Counted from the stretch's first letter, positions 45,269 to 55,896 are shown. The stretch: 64,000 bases of DNA from Sulfurospirillum cavolei (GCF_001548055.1 NZ_AP014724.1:2418001-2482000), one strand, 5' to 3'. Notes: generated by a model not told the origin, from the letters alone. A program made the numbers and translations.

Positions 45269-46237
45269 TTATCCAAGATAGATTTGTCCGGCGTAAATAA
45301 TGTAATAACGTAGCAATAAAACACCTAAAAGCACCGCCGTTGCGTTGGTTAAAATATACCTGACCCGATAGACGTGGCTTCGTAACGCCAAAATAACCGT
45401 CGCAAGCGGCAATAACAACCCGATGCCGATGACTCCGAGCCAAAAGACCAACGCCAATCCGCCGTGGCTCAGTGCCGCTTTCGCCACCGACGAAACTTCG
45501 CCGCCGCCGTAAAAAAGACCGACGAAAAAGATACCCAAAAGCGGCAATTCGGTCATAATAACCCGCAAATCCAGCACCAAAAGGTACTTGATGCTCTCCG
45601 TGTTGATCGTACTTTTAAAAAACACCAATCCGATCAAAATATTCACCGCAATCCCCGAAGAGATGCTCGAAGTCAAAAAAACGATCGGCAAAACAGGACT
45701 GTTCCACAGCGGAATCGCATACAACGCCGAGAGTAAAAAGCCCGTATAAGAGCCTACGCACAATGCCGCCGCCATTAAAAAATACTCGATCGTTTTTGCA
45801 TACGAGTGCAAACTCTTGACCCATTCGATAAAGCTTCCCAAAGGCAAAAGCCATGTGTATTTCACAATCGTCCGTTCAAACACCAAAAGCGTAAAAACCA
45901 ACACGATCGGCGTGTAAATCAGTAAAAAAAGAACGCCCAAGCTCATAACCGAGAGAGGATTAAAACGAATCAAAAGCCAATAAAACGACAACGGACGCCC
46001 TAAATCCGCGACCAATAAAAAAAGTCCCGCTAAAATCGATACGGGAGCGACCAAAGTTCCAGACTTAATCATCGCGTCCCAAATCGAAGAGTTACTACGT
46101 TCGTGTCGATTCCATTTGACCAGCAGCGCAACGATAATCGAACCAGCGCTGATACCGGCTAAAAAGAGATAAACGGCAATCGCCCACGACCAGTGAATCA
46201 CTTCGTACTGCGCGGTACTTCCCCACATCGGGCTCAT
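45269..46237 (-). CDS. psrC: PsrC/NrfD-type quinone-interacting membrane subunit (copy 1)
   Basis: 322 residues with eight or more hydrophobic helices, NrfD family. Start segment WGSTAQYEVIHWSWAIAVYLFLAGISAGSII matches copy 2 closely. It takes electrons from menaquinol and passes them to the FeS subunit. It overlaps psrB by 4 bases. It differs from the copy-2 subunit through much of the central region, so the two modules are not recent duplicates. Confidence 0.9.
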   Translation of the reverse strand: MSPMWGSTAQYEVIHWSWAIAVYLFLAGISAGSIIVALLVKWNRHERSNSSIWDAMIKSGTLVAPVSILAGLFLLVADLGRPLSFYWLLIRFNPLSVMSLGVLFLLIYTPIVLVFTLLVFERTIVKYTWLLPLGSFIEWVKSLHSYAKTIEYFLMAAALCVGSYTGFLLSALYAIPLWNSPVLPIVFLTSSISSGIAVNILIGLVFFKSTINTESIKYLLVLDLRVIMTELPLLGIFFVGLFYGGGEVSSVAKAALSHGGLALVFWLGVIGIGLLLPLATVILALRSHVYRVRYILTNATAVLLGVLLLRYYIIYAGQIYLG

Positions 46238-46800
46238 ACTTTAACTCCTTTGCGTGCGGGGATAAAGCAGACTTTCGGTTTCGTTCCCAAATGCGCTTTG
46301 GGAAATAATAGGGTCTCTTTGCGTGAAAGCATCGCAACCGCCGAATTTTCTTGACTCACATCCCCAAAACGTAACGCTTCGGTCGTACAAACGCTGACGC
46401 ATGCGGGATCTAGCGCTTTTGAAAGCCGGCTATCAAAACAAAACGTACATTTTTCGACCACGTTTTTGAGTGGATTGATAAAGCGTGCATGGTAAGGACA
46501 CGCCAAAATACAATACTTACATGTAATGCATTGCGACTCGTGAATATGCACCAAACCGTCTTTGCTCTGAAACGACGCTCCCGTAGGGCATACACTCACG
46601 CACGGAGGCTCGTCGCACATCACGCACGAGCGTCTTTCAAAGTGCATTCCAAGGTGTGGAAAAACGCCTTGCGTCGTGACATGGACTTGCAAACGATAAA
46701 CTCCCTCAGGCACGTCGTTCTCCAAACGGCACGCCACGTTACAGGCTTGACATCCGATGCAAAGATTTTCGTCGAAAATCAGTCGATACGCTTTTGCCAT
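46234..46800 (-). CDS. psrB: PsrB-type four-cluster iron-sulfur subunit (copy 1)
   Basis: 188 residues from the ATG at 46800, two bases after the psrA stop. Four cysteine groups for [4Fe-4S] clusters: CIGCQACNVAC, CVMCDEPPCVSVCP, CITCKYCILACP and the split CTFC...CVSVC. It wires electrons from PsrC to PsrA in the periplasm. No signal peptide is visible, as expected if it is carried by the Tat-exported PsrA. Confidence 0.93.
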   Translation of the reverse strand: MAKAYRLIFDENLCIGCQACNVACRLENDVPEGVYRLQVHVTTQGVFPHLGMHFERRSCVMCDEPPCVSVCPTGASFQSKDGLVHIHESQCITCKYCILACPYHARFINPLKNVVEKCTFCFDSRLSKALDPACVSVCTTEALRFGDVSQENSAVAMLSRKETLLFPKAHLGTKPKVCFIPARKGVKV

Positions 46801-46802
46801 CG

Positions 46803-49067
46803 CTATGCCCTCACGATACGAACGCCGGTATTGGTAATCATCGCACCGCAAACAGGCGCGGTTTTTAACGAAAGCAGTTTGGAAGCACTCGATCCTTTAC
46901 GATCAATCTTAGGCAGTAAAGGCGTTTGCCGTCCAAATCCCATATACAAAAAGAGTGTATCGGGGCGAATGCCTTCGGTAAGAAATACTTTCACCTTCTC
47001 TTTGCCGATCTCGTTTTCGATGTAACATGTATCGTTTTGACGCAAACCGTGAGCTTTTGCCGTACTCGGATGCATCCAAAGCGGGTTATCGGGCATGAGG
47101 GCGTGAAGGTACGGTACGTTTTGCGTATGTCCGTTGGTATGAATCGCGCTCTTGCCCGAAATCAGCGTGTACGGATAGTTTTGTTGCACGTCCATATCGA
47201 CCGCGCAAGGTACGCCGTATCCCTCAAACGCTTTTTCGATATGCGCGCAAAAGAGCTCGATTTTGCCTGAGGGCGTTTTGCGTCGGCGTTCGAACATCTC
47301 TAAGACATGTCTAAGCTCAACGTGTGCATAACGTTCGCAAAAAGCACGGACACTCGCCTCTTCTCGTAAAAAAAGATGCGGTATCGTCGCTTGAACGTAG
47401 CCTCGTTTCACAAGACTTTCCAACAATGCGCTATTGCCTTTGGCTTGGTACGCGCGAAGCTCTTGCATCGTTTTCCACGAATAGGCATGCGAAAAACCCA
47501 ACGCATCGGCTAAGCTTCGAACGATCTCGTGCAAGCTTCGAGTGCGGTGCAGGGGCGTTAGGGCACGGTTGCGCATCGTATAGGAGGGAACAAGCCCGTG
47601 GTGTAAATGAATGCTTTCATCCCGCTCTAAATAGGTTGCTTCGGGTAAAACCACGTCCGCCATCATCGCCGTATCGCTCATGTAAATGTCGTTCACGACG
47701 ATCAGATCCAACGACGCCATCGCCGTTCTCATTTTTTGCGGATCGGCAACGGTTACCAACGGATTGTGGCGCGTTAAAAACCATCCTTTGATCGCGTAGG
47801 GTTGTTGCGTTAAAATCGCGTCCGCAATCGCATTGAGTACGCCGTGCTTTTTCGGAACGAACCGATACGCGCTTCCCTCTTCACCCGCACCGTCGATACG
47901 CGCAATGCCGACTTCCGGAGTCGGATAGGGCGATTGAAGCAAAGGAAAAAGCGGCTCTTGAATTAATGCGTTGAGCATTTCGGGCGTTTTTGCAAAGTAG
48001 ATACCGCCTTTTTTCTCCACGTTTCCCATCAAAACGTTGGCGATTAAAATCGCGCGGGTACGCTGAAACTCCGCCGGAGACGTCGTCGCTTTGTGTCCCC
48101 AATCAAGTATGCAACGCGGCGCGGCGCGGTAAATTTCGTCCGCCAAACGCTCGATCGTTTTCGCATCGATTCCGGTGTAACGCTCTTGCCATTGCGGAGT
48201 CGTCTCTTTCAAAGAGGCTTTTAAAGCGTCCAATCCAATGCAATAACGCCGGACAAACGCGTGGTCGTATTTAGCGTCTCTGAGCCATACATGTAAAAGG
48301 CTTAAGACAAACGCAAGGTCTTGCCCTGCCTTAATCGGATACCACTCGTCCGCCTTGCCCGCCATGATCGAAAACCTCGGGTCTAGCACGATCAATTTTT
48401 TGGAAGGGTTTGCCGCAAAACGCGCCATGGCTTTGCTTAAAGGAATGTCTAGCCCTTCAAAGAGGTTGTGCCCGAAATTGACGATATAATCGGCATGCTC
48501 GAAATCCCGATACGCCCGTTCGCCGAACGTCTGCTCCAAGGCACTCTCAATCGCGATCGGACAAGAACTCCAATGTGAAAACGTATTGGGAGAGCCGTAG
48601 TTGGCGGCAAAAGAGGATAAAAGATCGAACGATTCGCCCGTTTTGGACGAAAACAGCATACTCTGCGCACCGTAGTTTTGTTTCAAACGCTGCATCGACG
48701 AAGCGACAAACGCCAAAGCTTCGTCCCAAGATGCTTCTCTCCAACGGTTCTCCCCGCGTTGCCCGACGCGCATTAACGGCGTCCTCAGGCGGTCTTGATC
48801 GTATAACTGCGAAACGCCCGAAAGCCCTCTGGCGCAAATACTCGAGTGCATACGCGTATCAAACGCGTTTCCTTGAAGCCACACGGGTTTTTGATCCACC
48901 ACGCGTACTTCGATAGCGCAACGACTGCTGCATATTTCACATACGCTTCGCACCCATTTGTCTTCCCCTTTGAGTATGCTTGGTTCCAAAGCGCGGAGAC
49001 TTCCTTGCATGCTAAGGGCGGCGGTTGAAAATTGAAGGAATCGTCGTCGGGCATAAGACTCTATCAC
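46803..49067 (-). CDS. psrA: PsrA/PhsA-type molybdopterin oxidoreductase (copy 1)
   Basis: 754 residues with a Tat-like signal (ARRRFLQFS, R7-R9). [4Fe-4S] cysteines C43, C46, C50 and C78; the likely molybdenum-ligand cysteine is C169 in SHWSSCP, where copy 2 has HEATCP. MGDB (bis-molybdopterin) binding segments such as WYPIKAGQDLAFVLSLLHVWL are clear. It should reduce polysulfide or thiosulfate in the periplasm; the replaced residues around the ligand suggest a different or altered substrate from copy 2. It starts the psrABC-RR-HK-Cache operon. Confidence 0.9.
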   Translation of the reverse strand: MIESYARRRFLQFSTAALSMQGSLRALEPSILKGEDKWVRSVCEICSSRCAIEVRVVDQKPVWLQGNAFDTRMHSSICARGLSGVSQLYDQDRLRTPLMRVGQRGENRWREASWDEALAFVASSMQRLKQNYGAQSMLFSSKTGESFDLLSSFAANYGSPNTFSHWSSCPIAIESALEQTFGERAYRDFEHADYIVNFGHNLFEGLDIPLSKAMARFAANPSKKLIVLDPRFSIMAGKADEWYPIKAGQDLAFVLSLLHVWLRDAKYDHAFVRRYCIGLDALKASLKETTPQWQERYTGIDAKTIERLADEIYRAAPRCILDWGHKATTSPAEFQRTRAILIANVLMGNVEKKGGIYFAKTPEMLNALIQEPLFPLLQSPYPTPEVGIARIDGAGEEGSAYRFVPKKHGVLNAIADAILTQQPYAIKGWFLTRHNPLVTVADPQKMRTAMASLDLIVVNDIYMSDTAMMADVVLPEATYLERDESIHLHHGLVPSYTMRNRALTPLHRTRSLHEIVRSLADALGFSHAYSWKTMQELRAYQAKGNSALLESLVKRGYVQATIPHLFLREEASVRAFCERYAHVELRHVLEMFERRRKTPSGKIELFCAHIEKAFEGYGVPCAVDMDVQQNYPYTLISGKSAIHTNGHTQNVPYLHALMPDNPLWMHPSTAKAHGLRQNDTCYIENEIGKEKVKVFLTEGIRPDTLFLYMGFGRQTPLLPKIDRKGSSASKLLSLKTAPVCGAMITNTGVRIVRA

Positions 49068-49141
49068 GTATGGCTCGCTTAAAGATTTTTCTCTTACGCA
49101 AAGGATGTAAGAATTCTGTCTTATTGTAAGGTATTTTCGCT

Positions 49142-51943
49142 TTAAAGCTCTATAACCCGATGCGGTTTGCTAAAAAGATAGCCTTGAGAAAAGTCGACGT
49201 TTAAGCGTTCCAGCTTGGCTTGCACCGTTTCTTTATCCACAAATTCGGCGACGATTTTATAACCCATTTTATGCGCGAACGAGACAATCGTCTCGACCGT
49301 CATCTCTTTGGTCGGATCGGTATCGATCTCTTGGATTAACGAGCCGTCAATCTTAATATAATCGATTTTGAGTCGCGCCAAATAGGAAAAATTGGAGTAT
49401 CCCGTACCAAAATCATCGATAGCGATACGGCATCCTAGTGCTTTTGCTTCTTGAATAAAAAAGCTCATCTCTTCAAAATTGTCGATACCCTCACTCTCGA
49501 CGATTTCCAAAATGACCCGATCCCCGCAATCGTACGTGCGAATCGCGTCGTACAAACACTCTTTAACCGACACGGAGAGAATATCGCGGACATTGAGGTT
49601 CAGCGAAAAAGCAACGCCTTTGTCGTGAAGGTAGGCAAAGGATTTTTGAATCATGATTTTCGTCAGCTTTTCGTAAAGCCGCGTTTTTTTGGCTTGTTCC
49701 AAGAAATGGTACGGACTTAAGTAACTCCCGTCCTCTTCTTCCAAGCGCATCAGCACTTCGTACTTGGTAATTTTTTTTTGCACGTTGTCGTAAATGCCTT
49801 GATAAAACGGTACGATGCGATCGTTTTCGACGGCATGTTGAATTTTATGAATGATTTGAATATTGTGTTTTGTTTTATCTTTGAGCGTTTCGTTGAGGTT
49901 GTACGTCACAATCACCTCATCGCGTTTTTTAGCCTCTTTGAGCGCAATATGCGACTGCATGTAGATATGCTCGTCGCATCCAGAAGCGATGCCGACATTC
50001 AGGCGCACAACGATTTCATAGCCTTGAATGAGAAAAATATGCTTTTCCAGATAATGAATCATTCGGTAGAGTTTATCACTGTTTTTATGCTGCCATACGT
50101 GATCGTTTTCTTTAATCAACAATGCAAATTCATCTCCGTTGATGCGAAAAACGACGCGGTGTTTTTCCGCAAAGCGTTGATCGAGCAACGCTCCGATCTC
50201 TTTGAGCAATGCGTCGCCCACGTCGTATCCTAGATAATCGTTGATCTCCGAAAAGCCGATCAGGTTGATGAGCATCAACATCTTTTCGTTCGTATCGCTG
50301 CGTATTTCGTTAAAAAGAGCCTGACGGTTGCCAAGTCCCGTCAATTCGTCGATGAGCTGTTCTTGAATGATGCGGTCTTTAACGATTTGCTCCGTAATAT
50401 CCGTGCTACTCGTGATATACTCCATCGTTTGCCCGTGTTCGTTGACGACGGGAACCAAGGTACTTTTGATGTAAAACGTTTCGCCTTGTCGGTTGAGGCA
50501 TTTTAAAACGCCTTGCCAAATCCGTTGCGATTGAATCGTTTCCCATAGCGTGTCATACGAAGACTCATCGTGTTCGGGATGGCGAAAACGGCTGTGTTTC
50601 GTACCGATAATTTCATCTCGCGTATATCCCGTAGCCGCGCAAAACGCGTCGTTGACGTAGGTGATGTAGCCTTGTGCATCCATTTTCGAAAAAATAGCAC
50701 TGTGGTCTAAAACGGTTTTATATTGGCGTAAAAAGTTGACGCTTTCGTCCAATTCGCATTGCGTCGTATTGACCAAATGCGTCAAAAATTTTAAAATCGA
50801 ATCCGTGGGGCGAACCATCGTTTTTTTGAGAGGGATTTGGTGAATGGAGGATTCGCTAAGGGCTAGAATCGTTGTTGTAACGTTTAACAGATGATTCGCA
50901 GTACGACCGCTGTAAAATTCGCCGTAGGTAAAAAATCCGACCGTAGGAGCGATTTGCTCTAACATTTCCAGCTCGTAATGCAGTTGATCTTTTAAAAAAT
51001 ATTTTCGAACGGCACAGGAGTAAATAAACATCGCTTCAATCGCATTTTCGCAAAGGGTTTGTTGCAGTGTTTCGGCTTTTTCCATAATCTCTTCGATATT
51101 GCCGATGGCAAAACGCACGTGATCACCCTCGCAAAACTCTCCGGCAAAACGATACGAACGGTCTTCATTGACACCCACGATTGAGCGGCATACCTCTACG
51201 TTCTCGCTTTGGCTCACCAACGGAAAGGCAATGGCACTCGCGGGCAATCCTCGAATCATATCGTTGCCCAAATAGTGCCGATAGACCGCTTCGATCGGTT
51301 GATGATCGAGTTCGTACAAATCGTTTCCCTTGCAGCGCGTAACCGTCATCGTTTTACCGATTTGCGTCCATCCGAACGAGTAATCTTGATGGACATGTAA
51401 GCTATCGCCTTCCAAAATCGCCAAAACGACGCCGTGGTCTTCGATGCGGTCGGCATGAAACAGATACGTTTGCGCAAACGCAAAACTATCGGCGGCGTTT
51501 CCTCCGGCGACGACGACATGTGCGGCGGCTTCGCCCAAGGCTTGAATAAACGCCTCGTTCTCCTTGCTTTTCAAAGGTTCGGTAAAAGCGATGCAGACTT
51601 TCGTCGAAGGCGTTATCGCGCGCGATGCGATTTCATACGCGCTTTTTCGATCGGCAACGTCAAGGTAGTATACGCCGGCGCGTGAGGTTTCCAAAAGGCA
51701 AAATGAAAGAACGATCGTTTCTTGGGACATTTGGGCTCGGTGGATTTCTCCGGCACTCGTCGCTCCGATGACCACACTTTGCGGTAAACGGGTATGAAGG
51801 TAATCTAAAATATTTTGAAGAACGACGCAATCGCCGCTTCCGCTAAAAAGTTGTATGAAAAGATGCTGATCGGGTTGGAAGCGCGCCTCGACGAAGTTTT
51901 GCAAGGTCTTTAAATCATCATAAATAAGAGAGTACAACTTCAT
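49142..51943 (-). CDS. FIST-PAS-GGDEF-EAL signalling protein
   Basis: 933 residues from the ATG at 51943 (AAAGGA upstream); a start at 52024 is rejected. Domains in order: FIST_N (~20-210), FIST_C (~215-370, ending in GFFTYGEFYSGR), PAS (~415-525), GGDEF (~540-690) and EAL (~700-930). The GGDEF site reads RINGDEFALL (first G replaced by N) and the EAL motif is EVL, but DDFGTGYSN, EIVESEG and KIDGSL are kept. It may bind or hydrolyse c-di-GMP; synthase activity is doubtful. FIST senses small ligands such as amino acids. It lies between the two Psr operons with no overlap to either. Confidence 0.85.
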   Translation of the reverse strand: MKLYSLIYDDLKTLQNFVEARFQPDQHLFIQLFSGSGDCVVLQNILDYLHTRLPQSVVIGATSAGEIHRAQMSQETIVLSFCLLETSRAGVYYLDVADRKSAYEIASRAITPSTKVCIAFTEPLKSKENEAFIQALGEAAAHVVVAGGNAADSFAFAQTYLFHADRIEDHGVVLAILEGDSLHVHQDYSFGWTQIGKTMTVTRCKGNDLYELDHQPIEAVYRHYLGNDMIRGLPASAIAFPLVSQSENVEVCRSIVGVNEDRSYRFAGEFCEGDHVRFAIGNIEEIMEKAETLQQTLCENAIEAMFIYSCAVRKYFLKDQLHYELEMLEQIAPTVGFFTYGEFYSGRTANHLLNVTTTILALSESSIHQIPLKKTMVRPTDSILKFLTHLVNTTQCELDESVNFLRQYKTVLDHSAIFSKMDAQGYITYVNDAFCAATGYTRDEIIGTKHSRFRHPEHDESSYDTLWETIQSQRIWQGVLKCLNRQGETFYIKSTLVPVVNEHGQTMEYITSSTDITEQIVKDRIIQEQLIDELTGLGNRQALFNEIRSDTNEKMLMLINLIGFSEINDYLGYDVGDALLKEIGALLDQRFAEKHRVVFRINGDEFALLIKENDHVWQHKNSDKLYRMIHYLEKHIFLIQGYEIVVRLNVGIASGCDEHIYMQSHIALKEAKKRDEVIVTYNLNETLKDKTKHNIQIIHKIQHAVENDRIVPFYQGIYDNVQKKITKYEVLMRLEEEDGSYLSPYHFLEQAKKTRLYEKLTKIMIQKSFAYLHDKGVAFSLNLNVRDILSVSVKECLYDAIRTYDCGDRVILEIVESEGIDNFEEMSFFIQEAKALGCRIAIDDFGTGYSNFSYLARLKIDYIKIDGSLIQEIDTDPTKEMTVETIVSFAHKMGYKIVAEFVDKETVQAKLERLNVDFSQGYLFSKPHRVIEL

Positions 51944-52024
51944 GACGATTCCTTTGAAAATAATACGAAAGACGTATTGTATCACAACAAAAGAAAATCT
52001 TACGCTAAGATGATGCAAAGGCAC

Positions 52025-52056
52025 GAAAAAACCCTTAGAGCCTTGACTCTAAGGGT
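52025..52056 (-). terminator. Rho-independent terminator of the second Psr operon
   Basis: On the minus strand ACCCTTAGAG and CTCTAAGGGT (52031-52040 and 52047-52056) form a 10-bp stem with a six-base loop, followed by a run of T. It lies just downstream of psrC copy 2. Confidence 0.9.
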
Positions 52057-52066
52057 GACATGTTCT

Positions 52067-53020
52067 TTATCCGACGAAGGTTTGTCCGGCATAAAGCATG
52101 TAGTAACGCAGTGCTAAAACGCCCACAAGAACGATAAGAGCGTTAAAGATCACAAAGGCGTGGGAGTGTTTGACTCCGTGAGGCAAAGCAAAGTTCAATC
52201 CGATAGGTAAAAGCAAGCCAAAACCGATGACGCCCACCCAAAGAAGGGTTGAAAGACCGCCCGTACTAAGTGCCGCCGCTCCCGCATGTGCCGTTGCGCC
52301 TCCTTGGTACATCATTCCCACGAAAAGAATGAAGATGAAAAAGAGTTCTGCAAAGATCACTTTGACGTCCAGTCCGTGCAAATAGCTTACGTTGGCGTCT
52401 TTCGTTGCATGGGTAAAGAACAATAATCCGACGACAAGGTTTGCCGAAATACCCGCAGATACGCCCGAAGCCAAAAAGAGTGCCGGAAGAACGGGCGTAT
52501 TTAAAAGCGGATAGCTGTTCATCGCCGAGAGCAAGAAACCGGTATACGCACCTACGCCCACCGCCAATACAAGCGTAATCGCTTCAAGTGCTTTGCCGTA
52601 ATTGAGTGCCAAATCTGCAATCGGCGCTAAGAATTTAAACGGTCCATCCACGGCTAACTCTTTTTTGAAAACGCCGAGCAAAAACAAAATGGAAACCGGC
52701 ATATAGGCAAACAAGGCCAAAACACCGATCGTCATGACCGAGCCGAAGTTATAATGAATCAACAATTTCCAAAACATCAACGGTCGGGTAAGATCAAAAA
52801 TCAAAAGGCATAAACCCGCACCGATCGTAACGGGTGCTAAGATCGCTCCCGCTTTAATAATTCCGTCCCATGGGGAAACATCGTTACCTTTCATCCATTT
52901 CACGACGATGGCGGAGATAATCGCACCGGCGGAAAGTCCCGCCAAGAAGAGATAAACCGCGATCGGCCAATGCCATACGACCGTATTGTATTGCTCCACA
53001 GAGCCCCAGATTTGATTCAT
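52067..53020 (-). CDS. psrC: PsrC/NrfD-type membrane subunit (copy 2)
   Basis: 317 residues, eight or more membrane helices. Start WGSVEQYNTVVWHWPIAVYLFLAGLSAGAII parallels copy 1. It connects menaquinol to the FeS subunit. It overlaps psrB copy 2 by 4 bases and is followed by a strong terminator. Confidence 0.9.
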   Translation of the reverse strand: MNQIWGSVEQYNTVVWHWPIAVYLFLAGLSAGAIISAIVVKWMKGNDVSPWDGIIKAGAILAPVTIGAGLCLLIFDLTRPLMFWKLLIHYNFGSVMTIGVLALFAYMPVSILFLLGVFKKELAVDGPFKFLAPIADLALNYGKALEAITLVLAVGVGAYTGFLLSAMNSYPLLNTPVLPALFLASGVSAGISANLVVGLLFFTHATKDANVSYLHGLDVKVIFAELFFIFILFVGMMYQGGATAHAGAAALSTGGLSTLLWVGVIGFGLLLPIGLNFALPHGVKHSHAFVIFNALIVLVGVLALRYYMLYAGQTFVG

Positions 53021-53589
53021 GAGTTGATCCCTCCTTTATGGTTGGGTACGATATACATTTTCGGTTTGGTTCCGAGTCTCTCTTTTTGGCGGTACGTAAC
53101 GCGTTCGGAGAGCACTTTGTTGATTTTGCTTTTTGGATCATTGAGATCGCCAAAGGTTAACGCTTCGGTTGGGCATACGGTCACACACGCCGGCTCTTCG
53201 CCTCGGCTTAAGCGTGATTCGTGGCAGAACGTACACTTATCGGGTGCTTTGGTCACCGGATGGACGTAACGCGCTTGATAAGGACATGCCGCGACGCAGT
53301 AAAGACAACCGACGCACAAGTCGTTATCGACTAAAACGATACCGTCTTCGTTGACATGTGAAGCTTTGGTCGGACAAACGCTTACACACGGCGTATTTTC
53401 GCAATGCACGCACGATTGTCTGTGGTATTCGTAGCCTAAACTTCCGTTAGGATACTCTTCTTGTTTGACCCATACTTGTAAACGGTAAACGGAATCGGGA
53501 ATTTTATTTTCGGATCTACACGCAACATTACAGGCTTGACAGCCGATGCATAAATTGTTGTCGTGGACCATTGCATATTTTTTTGCCAT
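53017..53589 (-). CDS. psrB: PsrB-type iron-sulfur subunit (copy 2)
   Basis: 190 residues. Cluster motifs CIGCQACNVAC, CVHCENTPCVSVCP, CVGCLYCVAACP and CTFC...CVTVC are complete. It is 15 bp after psrA, with a GGAGAAAACA-type ribosome binding site. It carries electrons between PsrC and PsrA. Confidence 0.93.
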   Translation of the reverse strand: MAKKYAMVHDNNLCIGCQACNVACRSENKIPDSVYRLQVWVKQEEYPNGSLGYEYHRQSCVHCENTPCVSVCPTKASHVNEDGIVLVDNDLCVGCLYCVAACPYQARYVHPVTKAPDKCTFCHESRLSRGEEPACVTVCPTEALTFGDLNDPKSKINKVLSERVTYRQKERLGTKPKMYIVPNHKGGINS

Positions 53590-53604
53590 TGTTTTCTCCT
53601 TACC

Positions 53605-55896
53605 TTACGCTTTTTTGACTTTGACGCCGACGACGTGAAGGTTCATACCGCTATTGGGCGATACTAACGGCGAATAAAGCGAGTTACTGTTCACGCCTTT
53701 GCCGTAAGCTCGTTTTAAATCTTTACTGATATGTCCAAACCCAAAGTACGCAAATACGGTATCTTCACGTACGCCTTTGGTCACGAGCGCTTTGCCTTTT
53801 TGCGTGGCATATTTGTTATACACTTCGATCTTGTCGCCGTTTTTAATGCCTAAACGCTCTGCCGTTTTAGGGTGAATCCATACCGCCGCATCGTCTAAAA
53901 GATTGTTAAGCCATGCGTTGTTACCGTTGTGACCGTTGGTGCGAACGGCAGATTTACCGTTAATAAAATAGAGCTCGTCGGCTTCTTTGTATTTGTAAGG
54001 CTCGTAACTAAGAGCGCCTTTTTTGGAAACGGTTTCGAGTTCCGGACTGAAAAGTTTGATTTTGTGCGGAAGGTCTATCGTTCCTTCTTCATTGACTTTA
54101 GAGGCAGCACTCGGGAATTTTTTCACGAACTCCGCAACGCTCTTCTTATCTTGAAGCAAAAGCGGTACGCCGAAACTCGCACTTCCGGTCGCTTTGAGTT
54201 TTGCCAAAAGATCAAGATTGTCGCCGACTTGTTGCAAGCGGTAATCTTCGATGTCTTTGTACGGGAAATAAGCACCTAAGCCCATTTTCTCGCCTAATTC
54301 TTTTGCCACTCTCCACCCCGGACGACATTCGCCGATCGGTTCGACCACTTTTTGGCGACCTACGCCGTAGCTTGGGTTTTTACTGCCGCTGGCGGTAAAC
54401 TCTTCATCCCTTTCCAAATACGTCGTATCGGGAAGGACGATGTCGGCAAACCATGCGGTATCGGAAACTTGAATATCAAACACAACCACCAAGTCCATCG
54501 CTTTGAGTGCTTTGATGACGTTTTCGGTATTGCTTTGTGTCATGACGGGATTATTACGGGCGATAAACCAGCCGTGCAACTTGTATCCGACACCCGGCAA
54601 TTCGTTGAGTGCGGCATGCGGAACAAGGGTCACGATACCGTTTCCTTTTTTACAAAGGAAAAATTCGCTGTCTTTCTCGCCGATACGGTCGATTCGAGGT
54701 ACTTCGACTTTCGGATATGCCGGTGTTTTAGGTTTTTTGAGCACAGGTGCTTTAGGATCGTTTTCGCCTAAGTATTTGTTGTAAAACGCGGCACCTTTGT
54801 TGAGGTAATAACCGCCTTCTTGTTCTATCGCACCGACCAATGCGTTACACATCATAATCGCGCGGCGAAGTTCCAACTCTTGCGGCGTGAGGGTAACGCG
54901 ATGGCAAAAGTCGAAAATGGCTTTGGGAGCCGCTTTGGCAAATTCACGCGCCATTCGTTTAATCGTATCGGCGGGAATATCGCACTCAACCGCCATTTTT
55001 TCCGGCGTGTATTCGGCGACGCTGGCCTTGAGTTCTTCAAACCCTTCGCAATACTTCTCGACGAATTTTTTATTGTAAAGATTTTCATTGATCAAAACGT
55101 TGATAAACCCTAAAACAAACGGAAGATCGTGTCCCGGTTTGATCGGATGCCATTCGGTAGCTTTTGCCGCCATCGTCGAAAATCTCGGATCGAGTGAAAT
55201 GACTTTCGCGCCGTGTGCGAGTGCGTCCATGTATTGACGGGCATAAGAGATAACGATACCCTCAAAGACGTTGTGGCTGAGGTTGATAATGTATTTTGCT
55301 TTACCGAAGTCACGGCTTATGCCGCCCTCAAACACGTCGTCCATCGCCAAATCGTACGCCAAAGGACAGGTTGCTTCGTGTCCGAAAAGGTTGTGTGAAC
55401 CGTAGGCTTGTGCTAAATTATGAAACCATGTTTTGTTCCAACCGCTACGTGCGGTAAATGCCACCGTGTGCGCGCCGTATTTTTGTTTGATGTCCTCTAG
55501 TTTTTTGGCAATGAAAGTGTATGCTTCGTCCCAACTGACCTCTTTCCACTTTCCTTCACCCCTCTCACCCACACGCATAATCGGCTTGACCAAACGTTGC
55601 GGATCGTAGAGCTGGTTAAATCCAGAACTACCTCTTGCACAGACTTTACCGCCTCGGCTCTTATCGGCGGGATTGCCGCGAATAAACATTCCTTTACCGT
55701 CCTCGACACGCGCTTCGATGGTACACGAACTCGTACACATCTCGCAAATGCTCGGGGTAAACTTTGTGTTTCCCTTGTATTGCTTTTTGGCCTCTTCCAT
55801 CGCCCCGAGCGTGCCGGGAATGCTAGAAAGCCCTGCTACCGCCGCAGCAGTTGAAGAAAGCTTGAGAAAACTTCTTCGACTAAGCATTTGAGTCAT
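53605..55896 (-). CDS. psrA: PsrA/PhsA-type molybdopterin oxidoreductase (copy 2)
   Basis: 763 residues with a clear Tat signal ([19 protein letters not shown]). [4Fe-4S] cysteines C51, C54, C58, C86; Mo-ligand candidate C177 in [10 protein letters not shown], the classical Psr/Phs sequence. It should reduce polysulfide or thiosulfate to sulfide (plus sulfite for thiosulfate). It is first in the psrABC operon; tandem 11-bp repeats lie 47-68 bases upstream of its start. A second ATG three codons later is also usable. Confidence 0.93.
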   Translation of the reverse strand: MTQMLSRRSFLKLSSTAAAVAGLSSIPGTLGAMEEAKKQYKGNTKFTPSICEMCTSSCTIEARVEDGKGMFIRGNPADKSRGGKVCARGSSGFNQLYDPQRLVKPIMRVGERGEGKWKEVSWDEAYTFIAKKLEDIKQKYGAHTVAFTARSGWNKTWFHNLAQAYGSHNLFGHEATCPLAYDLAMDDVFEGGISRDFGKAKYIINLSHNVFEGIVISYARQYMDALAHGAKVISLDPRFSTMAAKATEWHPIKPGHDLPFVLGFINVLINENLYNKKFVEKYCEGFEELKASVAEYTPEKMAVECDIPADTIKRMAREFAKAAPKAIFDFCHRVTLTPQELELRRAIMMCNALVGAIEQEGGYYLNKGAAFYNKYLGENDPKAPVLKKPKTPAYPKVEVPRIDRIGEKDSEFFLCKKGNGIVTLVPHAALNELPGVGYKLHGWFIARNNPVMTQSNTENVIKALKAMDLVVVFDIQVSDTAWFADIVLPDTTYLERDEEFTASGSKNPSYGVGRQKVVEPIGECRPGWRVAKELGEKMGLGAYFPYKDIEDYRLQQVGDNLDLLAKLKATGSASFGVPLLLQDKKSVAEFVKKFPSAASKVNEEGTIDLPHKIKLFSPELETVSKKGALSYEPYKYKEADELYFINGKSAVRTNGHNGNNAWLNNLLDDAAVWIHPKTAERLGIKNGDKIEVYNKYATQKGKALVTKGVREDTVFAYFGFGHISKDLKRAYGKGVNSNSLYSPLVSPNSGMNLHVVGVKVKKA

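Noticed and set aside
49778-50233. 151-residue plus-strand open frame opposite the FIST-GGDEF-EAL gene
   Set aside because: Lies wholly inside a well-supported gene on the other strand, with no family signature or ribosome binding site.
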